Below are positions 49,656-58,471 of a stretch of DNA of 64,000 nt, piece by piece. This stretch comes from Actinomycetospora straminea. GTDB lineage: Bacteria > Actinomycetota > Actinomycetes > Mycobacteriales > Pseudonocardiaceae. How positions within the stretch are numbered: the stretch's first letter is position 1; each line of letters opens with the position of its first letter. Below the pieces are notes generated by a model. That model had not been told where the DNA came from, did no database searches, and saw only the letters and a list, made by a program, of their open reading frames with translations. A program made the position numbers and the translations under genes. Where the stretch lies: NCBI RefSeq assembly GCF_028737255.1, contig NZ_JAQZAN010000028.1, positions 1 through 64,000 on the forward strand, read 5' to 3'.

Positions 49656-50864
49656 CGCGAGCGCCGAGCCCCGCCGGTACTCGTCCCACGGGATCGTCCA
49701 GTCCGCGATGTCGCCGTCGCGGGTGGTCAGCGGGCGGCTCGAGCCGACGATCTCCACCGGGTCGCCCATCTGCACCCAGTTGTAGAAGAACTCGCCGTTG
49801 GCGGGCGAGAGGTTCACGCAGCCGTGCGAGACGTTGCGCCGGCCCTGCGCGCTCACCGAGTCCGGGTTGACGTGCACGAACTCGCCGTTGTTGGAGATGC
49901 GCACGGCAAGCGGCAGGTTCTGGTCGTAGAACCCGGGCTGGCCCTCGGCGGGCCCGCCCCACGTGTCCGAGCGCATCCGCTTGATCTCGTGCTTCTCGAA
50001 TGCGACGTGGATGCCGTACTGCGTCGGGTAGATGTCGCGGCCGTACGACGCCGGGAGGCTGCGCAGCTCCTGGCCGTCCTGGTAGAGCACCAGCGTGTGC
50101 TGGTTGACGTCCCCGCGGGCGCGCTGGTCGCGGCCGACGGTGAACGAGAACGACCGGTCCTCCTCGCCCCAGACGCCCCCGCCGCTGTCGACGCCGTGCA
50201 GGCGCGCGGCCACGGTGACCTGCGTGCCGGGGCGCCAGTACTCCTTCGGGCGCCAGTTGAGCTGCTCGTCGGACATCCACCGGAACGAGCCCTCGGTGGG
50301 CACCGAGGTCTGCACCGACACGCGGCGCTCCACCGCGGCCCGGTCGGTGACCGGCGTCTCGAAGGTGATCGAGACGGGCATCGCGACGCCCACGGTCTGC
50401 CCGTCGGTGGGCCGGATGCTCGCGATCTCGAGGGTCTCCTCGGGGGCGACCGTGCGGAAGGTCTGCTCGAGCGGGGCGCCCGGGCGGCCCTGCCCGTCGA
50501 CGCCCGCGGCCGACACGCGGTACTCCGTGCCGTAGGCGAGCTGCGGGCTCGTCCAGCGGGTGCCCGACGGGTCGAGGGTGCCCTGCACCGGGGCTGCGCC
50601 GGTGGGCGTCACGGTGACCGAGGTCAGGCGACCACCCGCGGCGGACACGACGAGGGGCTCGGCGGGCGCGACGTCGACCGCGCCCGGGGCGATCGAGGCG
50701 GTCAGGGCCACCGGCGGCACGGGCGGCGGGGGCGCGACCGTGCCCGCGCAGCCGGCCAGCAGGGCCACCACCGCGAGCAGCACCACGAGCGGGCCCATCG
50801 TCGCCCGTCCGGGCCCGGCACCCCGCCCCACGCGGTCGCGCCGGCTGCACTGCGTCCTCGCCAC
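49647..50864 (-). CDS. L,D-transpeptidase lipoprotein (LdtMt2-like)
   Basis: The 405-residue protein has a lipoprotein signal ([11 protein letters not shown], Cys39), two Ig-like domains (about 50-140 and 145-245) and a YkuD catalytic domain. The catalytic domain has His331 in FVHVNPDS and Cys349 in [14 protein letters not shown] Trp/Tyr-rich C-terminal subdomain follows, as in mycobacterial LdtMt2. It forms 3-3 cross-links in peptidoglycan outside the membrane and is the target of carbapenems. The GTG at 50864 follows AAGGGGGA. It is divergent from mprA, sharing an intergenic region that holds the MprA-like repeats, so envelope stress may co-regulate both. Confidence 0.93.
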   Translation of the reverse strand: MARTQCSRRDRVGRGAGPGRATMGPLVVLLAVVALLAGCAGTVAPPPPVPPVALTASIAPGAVDVAPAEPLVVSAAGGRLTSVTVTPTGAAPVQGTLDPSGTRWTSPQLAYGTEYRVSAAGVDGQGRPGAPLEQTFRTVAPEETLEIASIRPTDGQTVGVAMPVSITFETPVTDRAAVERRVSVQTSVPTEGSFRWMSDEQLNWRPKEYWRPGTQVTVAARLHGVDSGGGVWGEEDRSFSFTVGRDQRARGDVNQHTLVLYQDGQELRSLPASYGRDIYPTQYGIHVAFEKHEIKRMRSDTWGGPAEGQPGFYDQNLPLAVRISNNGEFVHVNPDSVSAQGRRNVSHGCVNLSPANGEFFYNWVQMGDPVEIVGSSRPLTTRDGDIADWTIPWDEYRRGSALASA

Positions 50865-50995
50865 GCCGTCCCCCTTGTCCCGATCCGGGGAGATCCTGCC
50901 CCGACATCCTCCCCGACCGAGACGCCGGGGGACCCTGCGCGGTTGCGTGTCGTGGGTGTCGATCTCATATCGGACATCCCGGGCGTGCCCCGTCG

Positions 50996-51014
50996 TCTCA
51001 GGACGATCTCAGGC
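50996..51014 (+). promoter_or_regulatory. MprA-box-like direct repeat upstream of mprA
   Basis: TCTCAGGA and TCTCAGGC are two 8-base direct repeats separated by 3 bases, the layout described for the M. tuberculosis MprA box. They lie 21 bases before the mprA ATG and between mprA and the divergent L,D-transpeptidase gene, which fits autoregulation. Confidence 0.65.
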
Positions 51015-51034
51015 CGCGGCCCCACACTGTCGCC

Positions 51035-51727
51035 ATGCGGATCCTCGTCGCGGACGACGACCGGGCGGTGCGCGACTCCCTGCGCCGCTCGCTGGCGTTC
51101 AACGGCTACCAGGTCGAGCTCGCCGCGGACGGGCAGCAGGCGCTCGACGCCATCGCGGGCCAGCGCCCCGACGCCCTCGTCCTCGACGTGATGATGCCAC
51201 GGGTCGACGGGCTCGAGGTGTGCCGGCGGCTGCGCAACGCGGGCGACGACATCCCCGTGCTGGTGCTCACCGCGCGCGAGGCGGTGTCCGACCGGGTCGC
51301 CGGGCTCGACGCGGGCGCCGACGACTACCTCGCCAAGCCCTTCGCGCTCGAGGAGCTGCTGGCGCGGCTGCGCGCCCTGCTGCGCCGCACCACCCCCGAG
51401 GAGGCGGGCACGCCCGACCCCGAGCCGCTGCGCTTCGCCGACCTCTCCCTCGACCCCGTGACGCGGGAGGTCCGCCGCGGCGAGCGCCCCATCAGCCTGA
51501 CGCGTACGGAGTTCTCGCTGCTCGAGCTGTTCATGGCCAACCCGCGCCGTGTGCTGACCCGCAGCCGCATCCTCGAGGACGTCTGGGGCTACGACTTCCC
51601 GACCACCGGCAACGCCCTCGAGGTCTACGTCGGCTACCTGCGCCGCAAGACCGAGGCCGAGGGCGAGGCGCGCCTCATCCACACGGTCCGCGGCGTCGGC
51701 TACGTGCTGCGGGAGACGCCGCCGTGA
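51035..51727 (+). CDS. mprA: OmpR-family response regulator (MprA-like)
   Basis: The 230-residue protein has a receiver domain with Asp51 in ALVLDVMMP, Thr in VLVLTAREA and Lys101 in YLAKPF. A winged-helix DNA-binding domain ([32 protein letters not shown]...[13 protein letters not shown]) follows. Closeness to mprB, pepD and moaB in the following 6 kb matches the mycobacterial Rv0981-Rv0984 block, where MprA responds to envelope stress. Unlike there, mprB is not directly downstream but 1.3 kb away on the opposite strand. A strong terminator ends this gene. Confidence 0.88.
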   Translation: MRILVADDDRAVRDSLRRSLAFNGYQVELAADGQQALDAIAGQRPDALVLDVMMPRVDGLEVCRRLRNAGDDIPVLVLTAREAVSDRVAGLDAGADDYLAKPFALEELLARLRALLRRTTPEEAGTPDPEPLRFADLSLDPVTREVRRGERPISLTRTEFSLLELFMANPRRVLTRSRILEDVWGYDFPTTGNALEVYVGYLRRKTEAEGEARLIHTVRGVGYVLRETPP

Positions 51728-51731
51728 GCTG

Positions 51732-51777
51732 GTCGTGCGTGATCTCCTGAGCCATCGCTCAGAAGATCACGCACGAC
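51732..51777. terminator. Very strong bidirectional terminator between mprA and the LLM gene
   Basis: GTCGTGCGTGATCT pairs perfectly with AGATCACGCACGAC, and an inner CTGAG/CTCAG stem extends it around a 6-base loop. The whole hairpin fills the 53 bases between the convergent stops at 51727 and 51781. Confidence 0.9.
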
Positions 51778-51780
51778 GGG

Positions 51781-52971
51781 TCAGCCCTTCGCGGCCACCT
51801 CGTCGGCGTACTTCTTGGTCATGTGGTCGACGGCCTCGAGCTGCGTGGCCGCGAACTCGTCGCGCCGCAGGCCCGCGCGCTCCTTGGCGGCCTGGGTGGA
51901 CTCGGCGTGGGTGCGCCCGCCCCACGTCGCGCCCTGGAAGTGGGGCATGACCTCCTGGGCGAGGAGCTCCCACGAGCGCTTCGTCGCCGCCGGGTTGGCC
52001 CACTCGTGCCCGAGCAGCAGCATCGCGCCGAAGCCGCCGGACTGGTCGGCGAGGCGCCTGACCTGGGCCCGCGCGTCCTCCGGCGTCCCGATCGCCCCGA
52101 TGCCGGCCTCGTTGATGAAGTCGATCATCTCCTTGACGTCGCCGCCCTCGACCGCCATCTGCGGGAACGCCGCGGTCTTCTGGAAGTAGCGGAACCAGGA
52201 CTCGATCCCGTACTCGACGTCGCGGTAGGCCTGCTCCTTGGTCTCCGCGATGTGCATGAGCCCGACCAGGCGCCACTTCTCGCGATCGGGGGTCGGCTGC
52301 CCGAAGTGCTGGGCGCGCTCCTCCACGACGTTCCAGTGGTGGGCGAGCGCGTCGAACCCGTCCTGGGTCAGCGTCGCGCCGATCGAGAGCAGGCCCACCC
52401 CGTGCCGGCCCGCCATGCGCGGCCCGGTGGGCGACGCGACGGCCGCGACCGCGATGTCGAAGCACGGCTCGGTGTAGGGCCGCAGCTGCAGCTGGGCCTC
52501 GATGAGGTTGTGGGTCCTGGTCTGCTCGGTGACCACCTCGCCGCGCAGCAGCCGCATGATGATGTCGAGGTTGACGTCGAGCAGTTCGCGGGTGTCGGTC
52601 GGGTTCAGGCCGATCATCGACGAGTCGCTGGGCAGCGAGCCGGGCCCGACGCCGAGCATCGAGCGGCCGCGGGTGAGGTGGTCGAGCATGACCATGCGGT
52701 CGGCCACCCAGAGCGGGTTGTGGTAGCTCGCCGAGGTCACGCCGGTGCCGAGCTTGATCCGCCGGGTCCGCTCGGCCGCCGCCGCGATGAAGATCTCCGG
52801 CGACGCGATGATCTCGCTGCCCGCCGAGTGGTGCTCGCCGATCCAGGCCTCGTCGACGCCCAGCGCATCGAGGTGCTCGATCAGTTCGAGGTCGCGCTGC
52901 AGGGCGAGGGTCGGGTTCTCCCCGGCGCGGTGGAACGGGGCCAGGAACGTGCCGAAGCGCAGTCTGCTCAC
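51781..52971 (-). CDS. LLM class flavin-dependent oxidoreductase
   Basis: The 396-residue TIM-barrel protein has luciferase-like motifs: FGTFLAPFHRAGENP, EAWIGEHHSAG, LGTGVTSASYHNPLWVADRMVMLDHLTRGRSMLGVGPGSLP and later GTPEDARAQVRRL. Members use FMNH2 or F420H2 to oxidise or reduce diverse substrates; the EHH and GVGPG segments fit the alkanal monooxygenase-like FMN group. The GTG at 52971 follows GAGAGGGAG. It lies between mprA and mprB on the minus strand. No link to the two-component system is evident. A putative promoter lies at 52985-53050. Confidence 0.85.
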   Translation of the reverse strand: MSRLRFGTFLAPFHRAGENPTLALQRDLELIEHLDALGVDEAWIGEHHSAGSEIIASPEIFIAAAAERTRRIKLGTGVTSASYHNPLWVADRMVMLDHLTRGRSMLGVGPGSLPSDSSMIGLNPTDTRELLDVNLDIIMRLLRGEVVTEQTRTHNLIEAQLQLRPYTEPCFDIAVAAVASPTGPRMAGRHGVGLLSIGATLTQDGFDALAHHWNVVEERAQHFGQPTPDREKWRLVGLMHIAETKEQAYRDVEYGIESWFRYFQKTAAFPQMAVEGGDVKEMIDFINEAGIGAIGTPEDARAQVRRLADQSGGFGAMLLLGHEWANPAATKRSWELLAQEVMPHFQGATWGGRTHAESTQAAKERAGLRRDEFAATQLEAVDHMTKKYADEVAAKG

Positions 52972-53071
52972 GGGTCTCCCTCTCGGCGTGCTTGTATCCA
53001 AGCCCGACCGTAAGCCGGGTCACAGGGATACGTACAGACCGGGTGACGCTCCGTGAGCGATCTGTGGAACG

Positions 53072-54760
53072 TCAGCGGCGGGGCATCCAGAAGCGCAGGA
53101 GCGCGCCGCCCTCCGGGGCCCGGTGGGCCGAGACGCCGCCGTGGTGGCGGTCGGCGACCTGGGCGACGATCGACAGGCCGAGCCCCGACCCGCTCATCGT
53201 CCGCGCGTCGAGCGAGCGGTAGAAGCGCTCGAAGACGAGGTCGAGCTCCTCGTCGGCGATCCCGGGCCCGCTGTCGGCCACCTCCAGCACCGCGGTGCCG
53301 GGCCGCTCCGGCGCCACGCCGGGCCGCAGGGTCACGCGCACCGTGCCGCCCGGGGGGCTCCACTTCGCGGCGTTGTCGAGGAGGTTCAGCGCGGCCCGCT
53401 CCAGGGCGTTCGCGTCGCCGGTGACCTCGCAGGAGGCGAGGTCGACGTCGAACGTCACGTTCTCGGCGGTGCCGCGGCGCCGGGCCCGGTCGAGGGCGCG
53501 TTCGACGACGTCGGCGAGGTCGAGGGGCTCGGCGGCGACCTCGGGCGGGTCGTCGCGCGCGAGCTCGACGACGTCGCCGATGAGGTTCGCCAGCTCGTCG
53601 ACCTGCGCGCGCAGGTCGGCCTGGAGCTCCTCGCGGTCCTGCGCGGAGAGGGTGGGCGCGCCGGGGCGGTCGGAGGCGCGATCGGAGGCCATGAGCAGCT
53701 CGAGGTTGGTGCGCAGCGAGGTCAGCGGCGTGCGCAGCTCGTGCCCCGCGTCGGCGACGAGCCGTCGTTGTCGCTCGATCGACGACGCCAGCGCGGCGAG
53801 CATCGCGTTGAAGCTGCTGGTCAGGCGGGCGATCTCGTCGCCGCCGGTGACCGGGATCGGCCGCAGGTCGCCGGTGCGCGCCACCCGCTCGGTCGCCGAG
53901 ATCAGCCGCTCGACCGGGCGCAGGCCGGCACGGGCGATCGCGACGCCGGTCAGGGCGGCGAGCAGCACGCCCGACGCGCCCGCGACGAGCAGGACGACGG
54001 CGAGCTTCGAGAGCGTGCGCCGGGTCGGCTCGAGCTCCTGGGCGAGCACCAGCGCCCGCCCCTCGCCGGCGTACACCGCGACCACGCGGTAGACCTCGCC
54101 GTCGACGACCCCCGTGCGCACCGACGTCGGCGGGTCCTGGCGCGCCGCGGACACCTCGGCGGCGCCGAGCGGCGGGCTGCTGCCGCGCAGGGTGACGAAC
54201 TCGCCGCCGGAGGTCACGATCGCGACCCGCACCTCGCCCGCGGCCAGGGCGTCGGACGAGACGCGCAGCAGGATCGCGGGGTCGGCGAGGTCGCCCGACG
54301 CGGCGACCGTGGCGCGCTGGACGAGGCTCTCGTCGAGCTGGTCGTAGAGCGCCCGCTGGGCGGTGAAGAACACCGCGATCGCGATGAGCGCGACGAGCAG
54401 CCCGCCGCCGACCGAGACGAGGATGCCGACCCGACGGCGCAGCGGGATGCCCTGGAGGATGTGGCGCACCAGCCCGGGCGGTGGGTCGTCGGTGCCGTCG
54501 TCGTCCCGGTCGGTCGGGGCGGTGCTCGGGGTGGTGCTCGGGGCGGTGCTCGGGGTGGTGCTCGGGGCGGTGCTCGGGGCAGGGCTCGGGGTGGGCGTGG
54601 CCGTGGCCGGCGTGCGAGCCGACGTGCTGGCCGGGATCTCCGCCCGGTCGTGCGGGTCCGCCGGGGGACGGTCGTCGGCGACCGGCGAACCGGCGTTCGA
54701 CGGGCCGGTGACGGGACGTTCCACCCCTCCAGCTTCCCCCGTCCGCGCCCCGGTGGGCAC
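53072..54760 (-). CDS. mprB: HAMP-domain sensor histidine kinase (MprB-like)
   Basis: The protein of about 562 residues has a long disordered N-terminus with Ser-Thr-Ala-Pro repeats, then a first membrane helix (about 112-135), a 150-residue extracellular sensor, a second helix (about 265-290) and HAMP. The H-box has His340 in DAGHELRTPLTSLRTNLELL, the N-box is NLLDNAAKWSP, and the G-boxes are DSGPGI and GSGLGLSIV. This is the MprB layout. The exact start is unclear: GTG at 54760 opens the frame, and GTG at 54724 has a ribosome site very close. It is divergent from pepD and opposite in direction to mprA. Confidence 0.88.
   Translation of the reverse strand: MPTGARTGEAGGVERPVTGPSNAGSPVADDRPPADPHDRAEIPASTSARTPATATPTPSPAPSTAPSTTPSTAPSTTPSTAPTDRDDDGTDDPPPGLVRHILQGIPLRRRVGILVSVGGGLLVALIAIAVFFTAQRALYDQLDESLVQRATVAASGDLADPAILLRVSSDALAAGEVRVAIVTSGGEFVTLRGSSPPLGAAEVSAARQDPPTSVRTGVVDGEVYRVVAVYAGEGRALVLAQELEPTRRTLSKLAVVLLVAGASGVLLAALTGVAIARAGLRPVERLISATERVARTGDLRPIPVTGGDEIARLTSSFNAMLAALASSIERQRRLVADAGHELRTPLTSLRTNLELLMASDRASDRPGAPTLSAQDREELQADLRAQVDELANLIGDVVELARDDPPEVAAEPLDLADVVERALDRARRRGTAENVTFDVDLASCEVTGDANALERAALNLLDNAAKWSPPGGTVRVTLRPGVAPERPGTAVLEVADSGPGIADEELDLVFERFYRSLDARTMSGSGLGLSIVAQVADRHHGGVSAHRAPEGGALLRFWMPRR
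54521..54592. repeat. 12-bp tandem repeats in the mprB N-terminal region
   Basis: Six 12-base units of the form GGTGCTCGGGGY follow one another, the last slightly diverged. They lie inside the mprB frame and encode the alternating STAP/STTP repeat of the disordered N-terminus. Unit number could vary by replication slippage without frame loss. Confidence 0.9.
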
Positions 54761-54807
54761 GGGCGCCGGGCGACGCGCCGCCAGGGGCGATGCGAGAGGG
54801 TTGGGAC

Positions 54808-56703
54808 ATGAGCGAGAACGACGCCGCGTCCTCCGTCCCGGACGGCACCGGCCGGGCGGGATCCGACACGCCCGCGGACCCGGCGTCGGCCTCGGCGGGG
54901 TCGTCGGGGACGTCGGGCTCGTCGGGGACGTCGGGCTCGTCCCCGTCCGGTCCCGGCGGTGTCCGCTGGGCCGAGGGCACGGGGCGCGAGTACGACACGG
55001 CGCCGACCGGCCGCGCCGGCGCGGCCGAGGGCGCGACGCCCTACAGCGCGCCCACCCCTGCGGCCGGCGTGCCGGCGGGGCCGGGGGCCGCGGGCCCGGG
55101 GCAGGGCGCGGGCCCGGGGCAGAGCTCGGGGCAGGGCGCGGGGTACGGGCCGGGCCCGGGGCCGTCGTCGGGGTACGGCCAGGGGCCGGGGTACGGGCCG
55201 GGCCCGGGTGCGACGGCCGAGATCGGGCAGGGCACCGGATCGGCGCCCGGCTACGGGTCGGGCACCGAGTACGGGCCGGCGACGGGGTACGGGCAGGGCT
55301 CGGGTCCCGGGCTCGGCGGCACGCCGGCGTCGTCGGGTCCGGGCGGGGTCTCGCCCGGGTCGGGGTCGGCGCCGTCCGCGGGCCCGACGGCGGCCTTCGG
55401 CACGATGCCGTCCTACCCGGCGACGGCGCCCCAGACCCGCGAGGCGCCGGCGGTCGGGCCGGGCGGTGCGCCCCAGGCCGCCGGCGGCTACGGCTGGGGG
55501 AGCAGCGGGGCGGGTCCGGCGACGCCGCCCGGCGGCTGGCCCCGCGACGCCGGCGGGGGCTGGGGAGGATCGCCCACCCCGGGGCAGGGCGGGTACGGCG
55601 GCGGTGGCGCGGGCGGCGGGTCGTCCAGGCGCCCCGGCACGGCCGCGCTCGTCGCCCTCGCGCTGGTCGCGGGCCTGATCGGCGGCGCGCTCTCAGCGGT
55701 GGTGCTCGGTGGGATCGGCGGCGGCGGGTCGTCGAGCTCGTCGCAGGGCACCGCGCTCGACGAGCCCGCCCCCGGGGGCGGTGCGCGGGCGCCGGCGCCC
55801 GGGTCGATCGAGGAGATCGCCGCGAACGTGCTGCCCAGCGCCGTGCAGATCCGCGGCGCGGCGGGCGAGGGCTCGGGCATCGTGCTCTCCGCCGACGGGC
55901 TGATCATGACCAACAACCACGTGCTGCAGGCGGGCCAGGGCGGTGGACTCGAAGCGATCTTCTCCGACGGCCGCGCCGCCCCGGTCCAGATCGTCGGCAC
56001 GGCGCCGGCGGCCGACATCGCCGTCGTGCGCGCCACGGGGGTCGGCGGGCTGCGCGCGGCGAGCCTCGGCAACTCCGACGACCTCGTGCAGGGGCAGACC
56101 GTCGTCGCCGTCGGCTCGCCGCTCGGGCTCTCCGGCACCGTGACCACCGGCATCGTCAGCGCGCTCCAGCGCCCGGTCGAGGCCGGCGGCTCCGGCGCGG
56201 GGCAGAGCAGCGTCCTCGACGCCATCCAGACCGACGCCGCGATCAACCCGGGCAACTCCGGCGGGCCGCTGGTCGACGGCCAGGGCCGCGTGATCGGCGT
56301 CAACACCGCCATCGCCAGCGTCACCGGCAGCGCGGGCCAGGAGGCCGGCTCCATCGGCCTCGGCTTCGCGATCCCGATCAACCAGGCCCGCCGCCTCGCC
56401 ACCGAGCTCGTCGACACCGGCCAGGCGACCCAGGCCGTCATCGGCGTCGGGGTGGCCGACGCCGCCCCGCGCGGCGCGGCGATGGCCGACGTGCAGCCGG
56501 GCGGACCCGCCGCGACCGCGGGCATCGTCGCCGGCGACGTCGTGGTCGGCGTCGACAACCGGGTCATCGAGGACGCGAACGCGTTCGTCGCGGCCATCCA
56601 GTCGCGGGCGCCGGGCCAGACCGTGACGCTCTCGCTCCAGGCCCCGGGCGGCACGCGCCAGGTGACGGTGACGCTGGGCAGCCGCGTCATCGGCGGGCGG
56701 TGA
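54808..56703 (+). CDS. pepD: HtrA-family membrane serine protease with PDZ domain (PepD-like)
   Basis: The 631-residue protein has a cytoplasmic N-terminal region of about 275 residues, very rich in Gly, Pro, Ser and Tyr, with GYGPGPG-type repeats. One membrane helix follows (about 280-302), then an extracellular trypsin-like domain with His371 (TNNHVL), Asp403 (ADIAVV) and Ser484 (NPGNSGGP), and a PDZ domain (about 540-625). It should degrade or refold damaged envelope proteins. In mycobacteria pepD is an MprAB target and part of that operon; here it is divergent from mprB. The ATG at 54808 is chosen over 54790. The long repeat-rich tail is larger than in mycobacterial PepD. Confidence 0.9.
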   Translation: MSENDAASSVPDGTGRAGSDTPADPASASAGSSGTSGSSGTSGSSPSGPGGVRWAEGTGREYDTAPTGRAGAAEGATPYSAPTPAAGVPAGPGAAGPGQGAGPGQSSGQGAGYGPGPGPSSGYGQGPGYGPGPGATAEIGQGTGSAPGYGSGTEYGPATGYGQGSGPGLGGTPASSGPGGVSPGSGSAPSAGPTAAFGTMPSYPATAPQTREAPAVGPGGAPQAAGGYGWGSSGAGPATPPGGWPRDAGGGWGGSPTPGQGGYGGGGAGGGSSRRPGTAALVALALVAGLIGGALSAVVLGGIGGGGSSSSSQGTALDEPAPGGGARAPAPGSIEEIAANVLPSAVQIRGAAGEGSGIVLSADGLIMTNNHVLQAGQGGGLEAIFSDGRAAPVQIVGTAPAADIAVVRATGVGGLRAASLGNSDDLVQGQTVVAVGSPLGLSGTVTTGIVSALQRPVEAGGSGAGQSSVLDAIQTDAAINPGNSGGPLVDGQGRVIGVNTAIASVTGSAGQEAGSIGLGFAIPINQARRLATELVDTGQATQAVIGVGVADAAPRGAAMADVQPGGPAATAGIVAGDVVVGVDNRVIEDANAFVAAIQSRAPGQTVTLSLQAPGGTRQVTVTLGSRVIGGR

Positions 56704-56768
56704 GCCGGCTGCCGGGGGACGCTCCTCCGCTGCGTGGCCTCCCGGGGCTCCCGACTAAATTGGTGACC

Positions 56769-57281
56769 ATGGAGAACCAGCCGCTGGTCGGCGGCGAGAT
56801 GCTGGGACGGGCCCTCGTCGTCGTGGTCGACGACCGGGTCAGCCGCGGCGAGAGCTCGGACACCATCGGGCCGCTGGTGACCGAGCTGCTCGGCGAGGCG
56901 AACCTCGTGGTGGACGGCACGATCGTCGTGCCCGGCGAGTCGGTCGCGATCCGCAACGCGCTCAACACCGCCGTCATCGGCGGCGTCGACCTCGTCGTCA
57001 CCGTCGGCGGCACCGGCGTGTCCCCCCGCGCGGTCACCGCCGACGCCACCGCCGGGGTGCTCGACCGGCCGATCCCCGGCATCGCCGAGGCGATCCGTGC
57101 CTCCGGGCTCGCTGCCGGCGCGGTCGACGCGGGCCTGTCCCGCGGGCTCGTCGGCGTCTCGGGCAGCACGCTGGTGGTCAACCTCGCCTCGTCGCGCGCG
57201 GCCGTGCGTGACGGCATGGCGACCCTGACCCCGATGATCTCCCACGTGATCGCCGAGCTGTCGGGGCTGGAGGAGCACTGA
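56769..57281 (+). CDS. moaB: MogA/MoaB family molybdenum cofactor biosynthesis protein
   Basis: The 170-residue protein has the family signature: ALVVVVDDRVSRGESSDTIGPLVTELL, then VVTVGGTGVSPRAVTADATAGVLDRPIPGIAEA with the molybdopterin-binding GGTG and Asp-Thr segment. It adenylylates molybdopterin before molybdate insertion. This corresponds to moaB2 (Rv0984), which follows pepD in mycobacteria. Its cofactor output would be needed by the molybdenum hydroxylase at 38-42 kb. The ATG at 56769 lies 65 bases after pepD. A small gene overlaps its stop. Confidence 0.9.
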   Translation: MENQPLVGGEMLGRALVVVVDDRVSRGESSDTIGPLVTELLGEANLVVDGTIVVPGESVAIRNALNTAVIGGVDLVVTVGGTGVSPRAVTADATAGVLDRPIPGIAEAIRASGLAAGAVDAGLSRGLVGVSGSTLVVNLASSRAAVRDGMATLTPMISHVIAELSGLEEH

Positions 57282-57484
57282 GCCCCGCGCCGGGCCCCCC
57301 GGACGACGCCGCGGCAGGGGACGAGGCGCGGCGCCGGGCGGCCCGGCGTGCCGCGATCTTCGGGGACGACCCGGTGGCGTCGTCGGACGAGCGGGAGCCG
57401 GGCACGAGCACCCCGAGCGGGGGCGAGGACGAGGACCGTCGGAGGTACGAGGCCGAGCGGCCCCCGCACCACGACCGCCCCTGA
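57278..57484 (+). CDS. Small acidic/basic hypothetical protein, likely CTG start
   Basis: A 68-codon frame begins with CTG at 57278, overlapping the moaB stop as CTGA, and ends with TGA at 57484. There is no ATG, GTG or TTG near its beginning, yet codon bias is fully gene-like and the arrangement copies the GTGA overlaps seen elsewhere here. The product is highly charged: DEARRRAARRAAIFGDDPVASSDE in the middle, then Glu/Asp/Arg-rich to the end, predicted mostly disordered. Start by CTG is an inference. Function unknown. Confidence 0.55.
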   Translation: MSPAPGPPDDAAAGDEARRRAARRAAIFGDDPVASSDEREPGTSTPSGGEDEDRRRYEAERPPHHDRP

Positions 57485-57505
57485 GGCGCTCGTCCTCCGG
57501 CGCGC

Positions 57506-58294
57506 TCACCGCAGCGTCACCGTGACCTCCTCGCGCAAGGACACCGTGGCCACCCGCGCCGCGAGCTCGCCGGGCAGCGCGACGACCACCACCGGCGCCG
57601 CGCCCGCCGTGCGCTCCGGCGCGGGCAGCACCGCGAGCACCACCGCCCCCGGCGCGAGGACGGCCGGCTCGGCGTACGCGGGCGGGTCGGCGCCGTCGGT
57701 GCCCCCCACCGGCTCGGACACCACCCCGTCCGCCGCCCCCGCCGCCACGAGGTCGACGCGCGTCCCCGGCGTGAGCAGGGCGGCCACCCCCGCGTCGGCG
57801 AGCCGCACGGGCACCCCCGCGGCGTCCGGCACCCCCGCGGCCACGACGGCTGCGACCGGGCCCAGCAGCCGCACGTCGGTCAGCGCCTCCCCGGCCCGCA
57901 CCCCGCCCACGACCTAACGGCCCGCGACCGCCCCCGGCTCCGCCAGCGCCCCGGCCGGCACGAGCTCGGGCGGCAGCGTCCGCACCGCCACGTCGGCGGG
58001 GCCGAGGGCGACGCCCGGCGCCAGGTCGCGCGCGGCGACGAGCACGGGCGTCCCCGCCGGCGCCACCCGGGGCGCGGCGAGCAGACCCAGGGCCAGCACC
58101 GCGAGGAGCCCGGCCGCCGCGCGCCGCAGCGCCACCGCCCGCCGCCACCCGGGCGGCGGCAGTCGCCACCGGCGGCCCGGTCGGCCCGGTCGGCCCCGTC
58201 GGCCCCGGCGGCCCTGCCCCTCGGGCAGTGACCCGTCGCGTTCTCGCACGTCGCCGACGCTAGGTCGGCCCGCTCGTCGGGACCCAGCGGTCAC
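57506..58294 (-). pseudogene. SAF-domain (CpaB/RcpC-like) gene interrupted by an in-frame TAG
   Basis: A single frame from about 58294 to 57506 encodes a basic N-terminus, one membrane helix (AVALRRAAAGLLAVLALGLLA) and a SAF domain. The domain starts PVLVAARDLAPGVALGPADVAVRTLPPELVPAGALAEPGAVAGR and should continue VVGGVRAGEALTDVRLLGP, but TAG at 57914-57916 stands between the two. SAF domains in pilus-assembly CpaB proteins bind the cell wall or other partners. Both halves retain gene-like codon use, so the lesion is recent or an error. A restart at GTG 57910 is possible but would split the domain. Confidence 0.75.
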
Positions 58295-58471
58295 CCGTCC
58301 GGCCGTGGACGCGAACGGCCGATGGGGACGGCGTCCGGCGCAGCGCGACCGGGCCGTGCGCCCGGCCCGGCGCGGCGACGCCGCCGGGCAGCCCGGTAGT
58401 TTGCGGCCGAAGGGGTCACCGCAAGGTCACCGCGAGACGTCACCGAGAGCGGGAAGAGGGCGGGCGCAGGC

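Noticed and set aside
54521-54592. Tandem 12-bp units considered as a CRISPR array
   Set aside because: The units are contiguous without unique spacers and encode a Ser-Thr-Pro-Ala repeat in frame with mprB.
55050-55320. GYGPGPG-type DNA repeats considered as a mobile or satellite element
   Set aside because: They are in frame, irregular in length and encode the disordered Gly/Pro-rich cytoplasmic part of the PepD-like protein.
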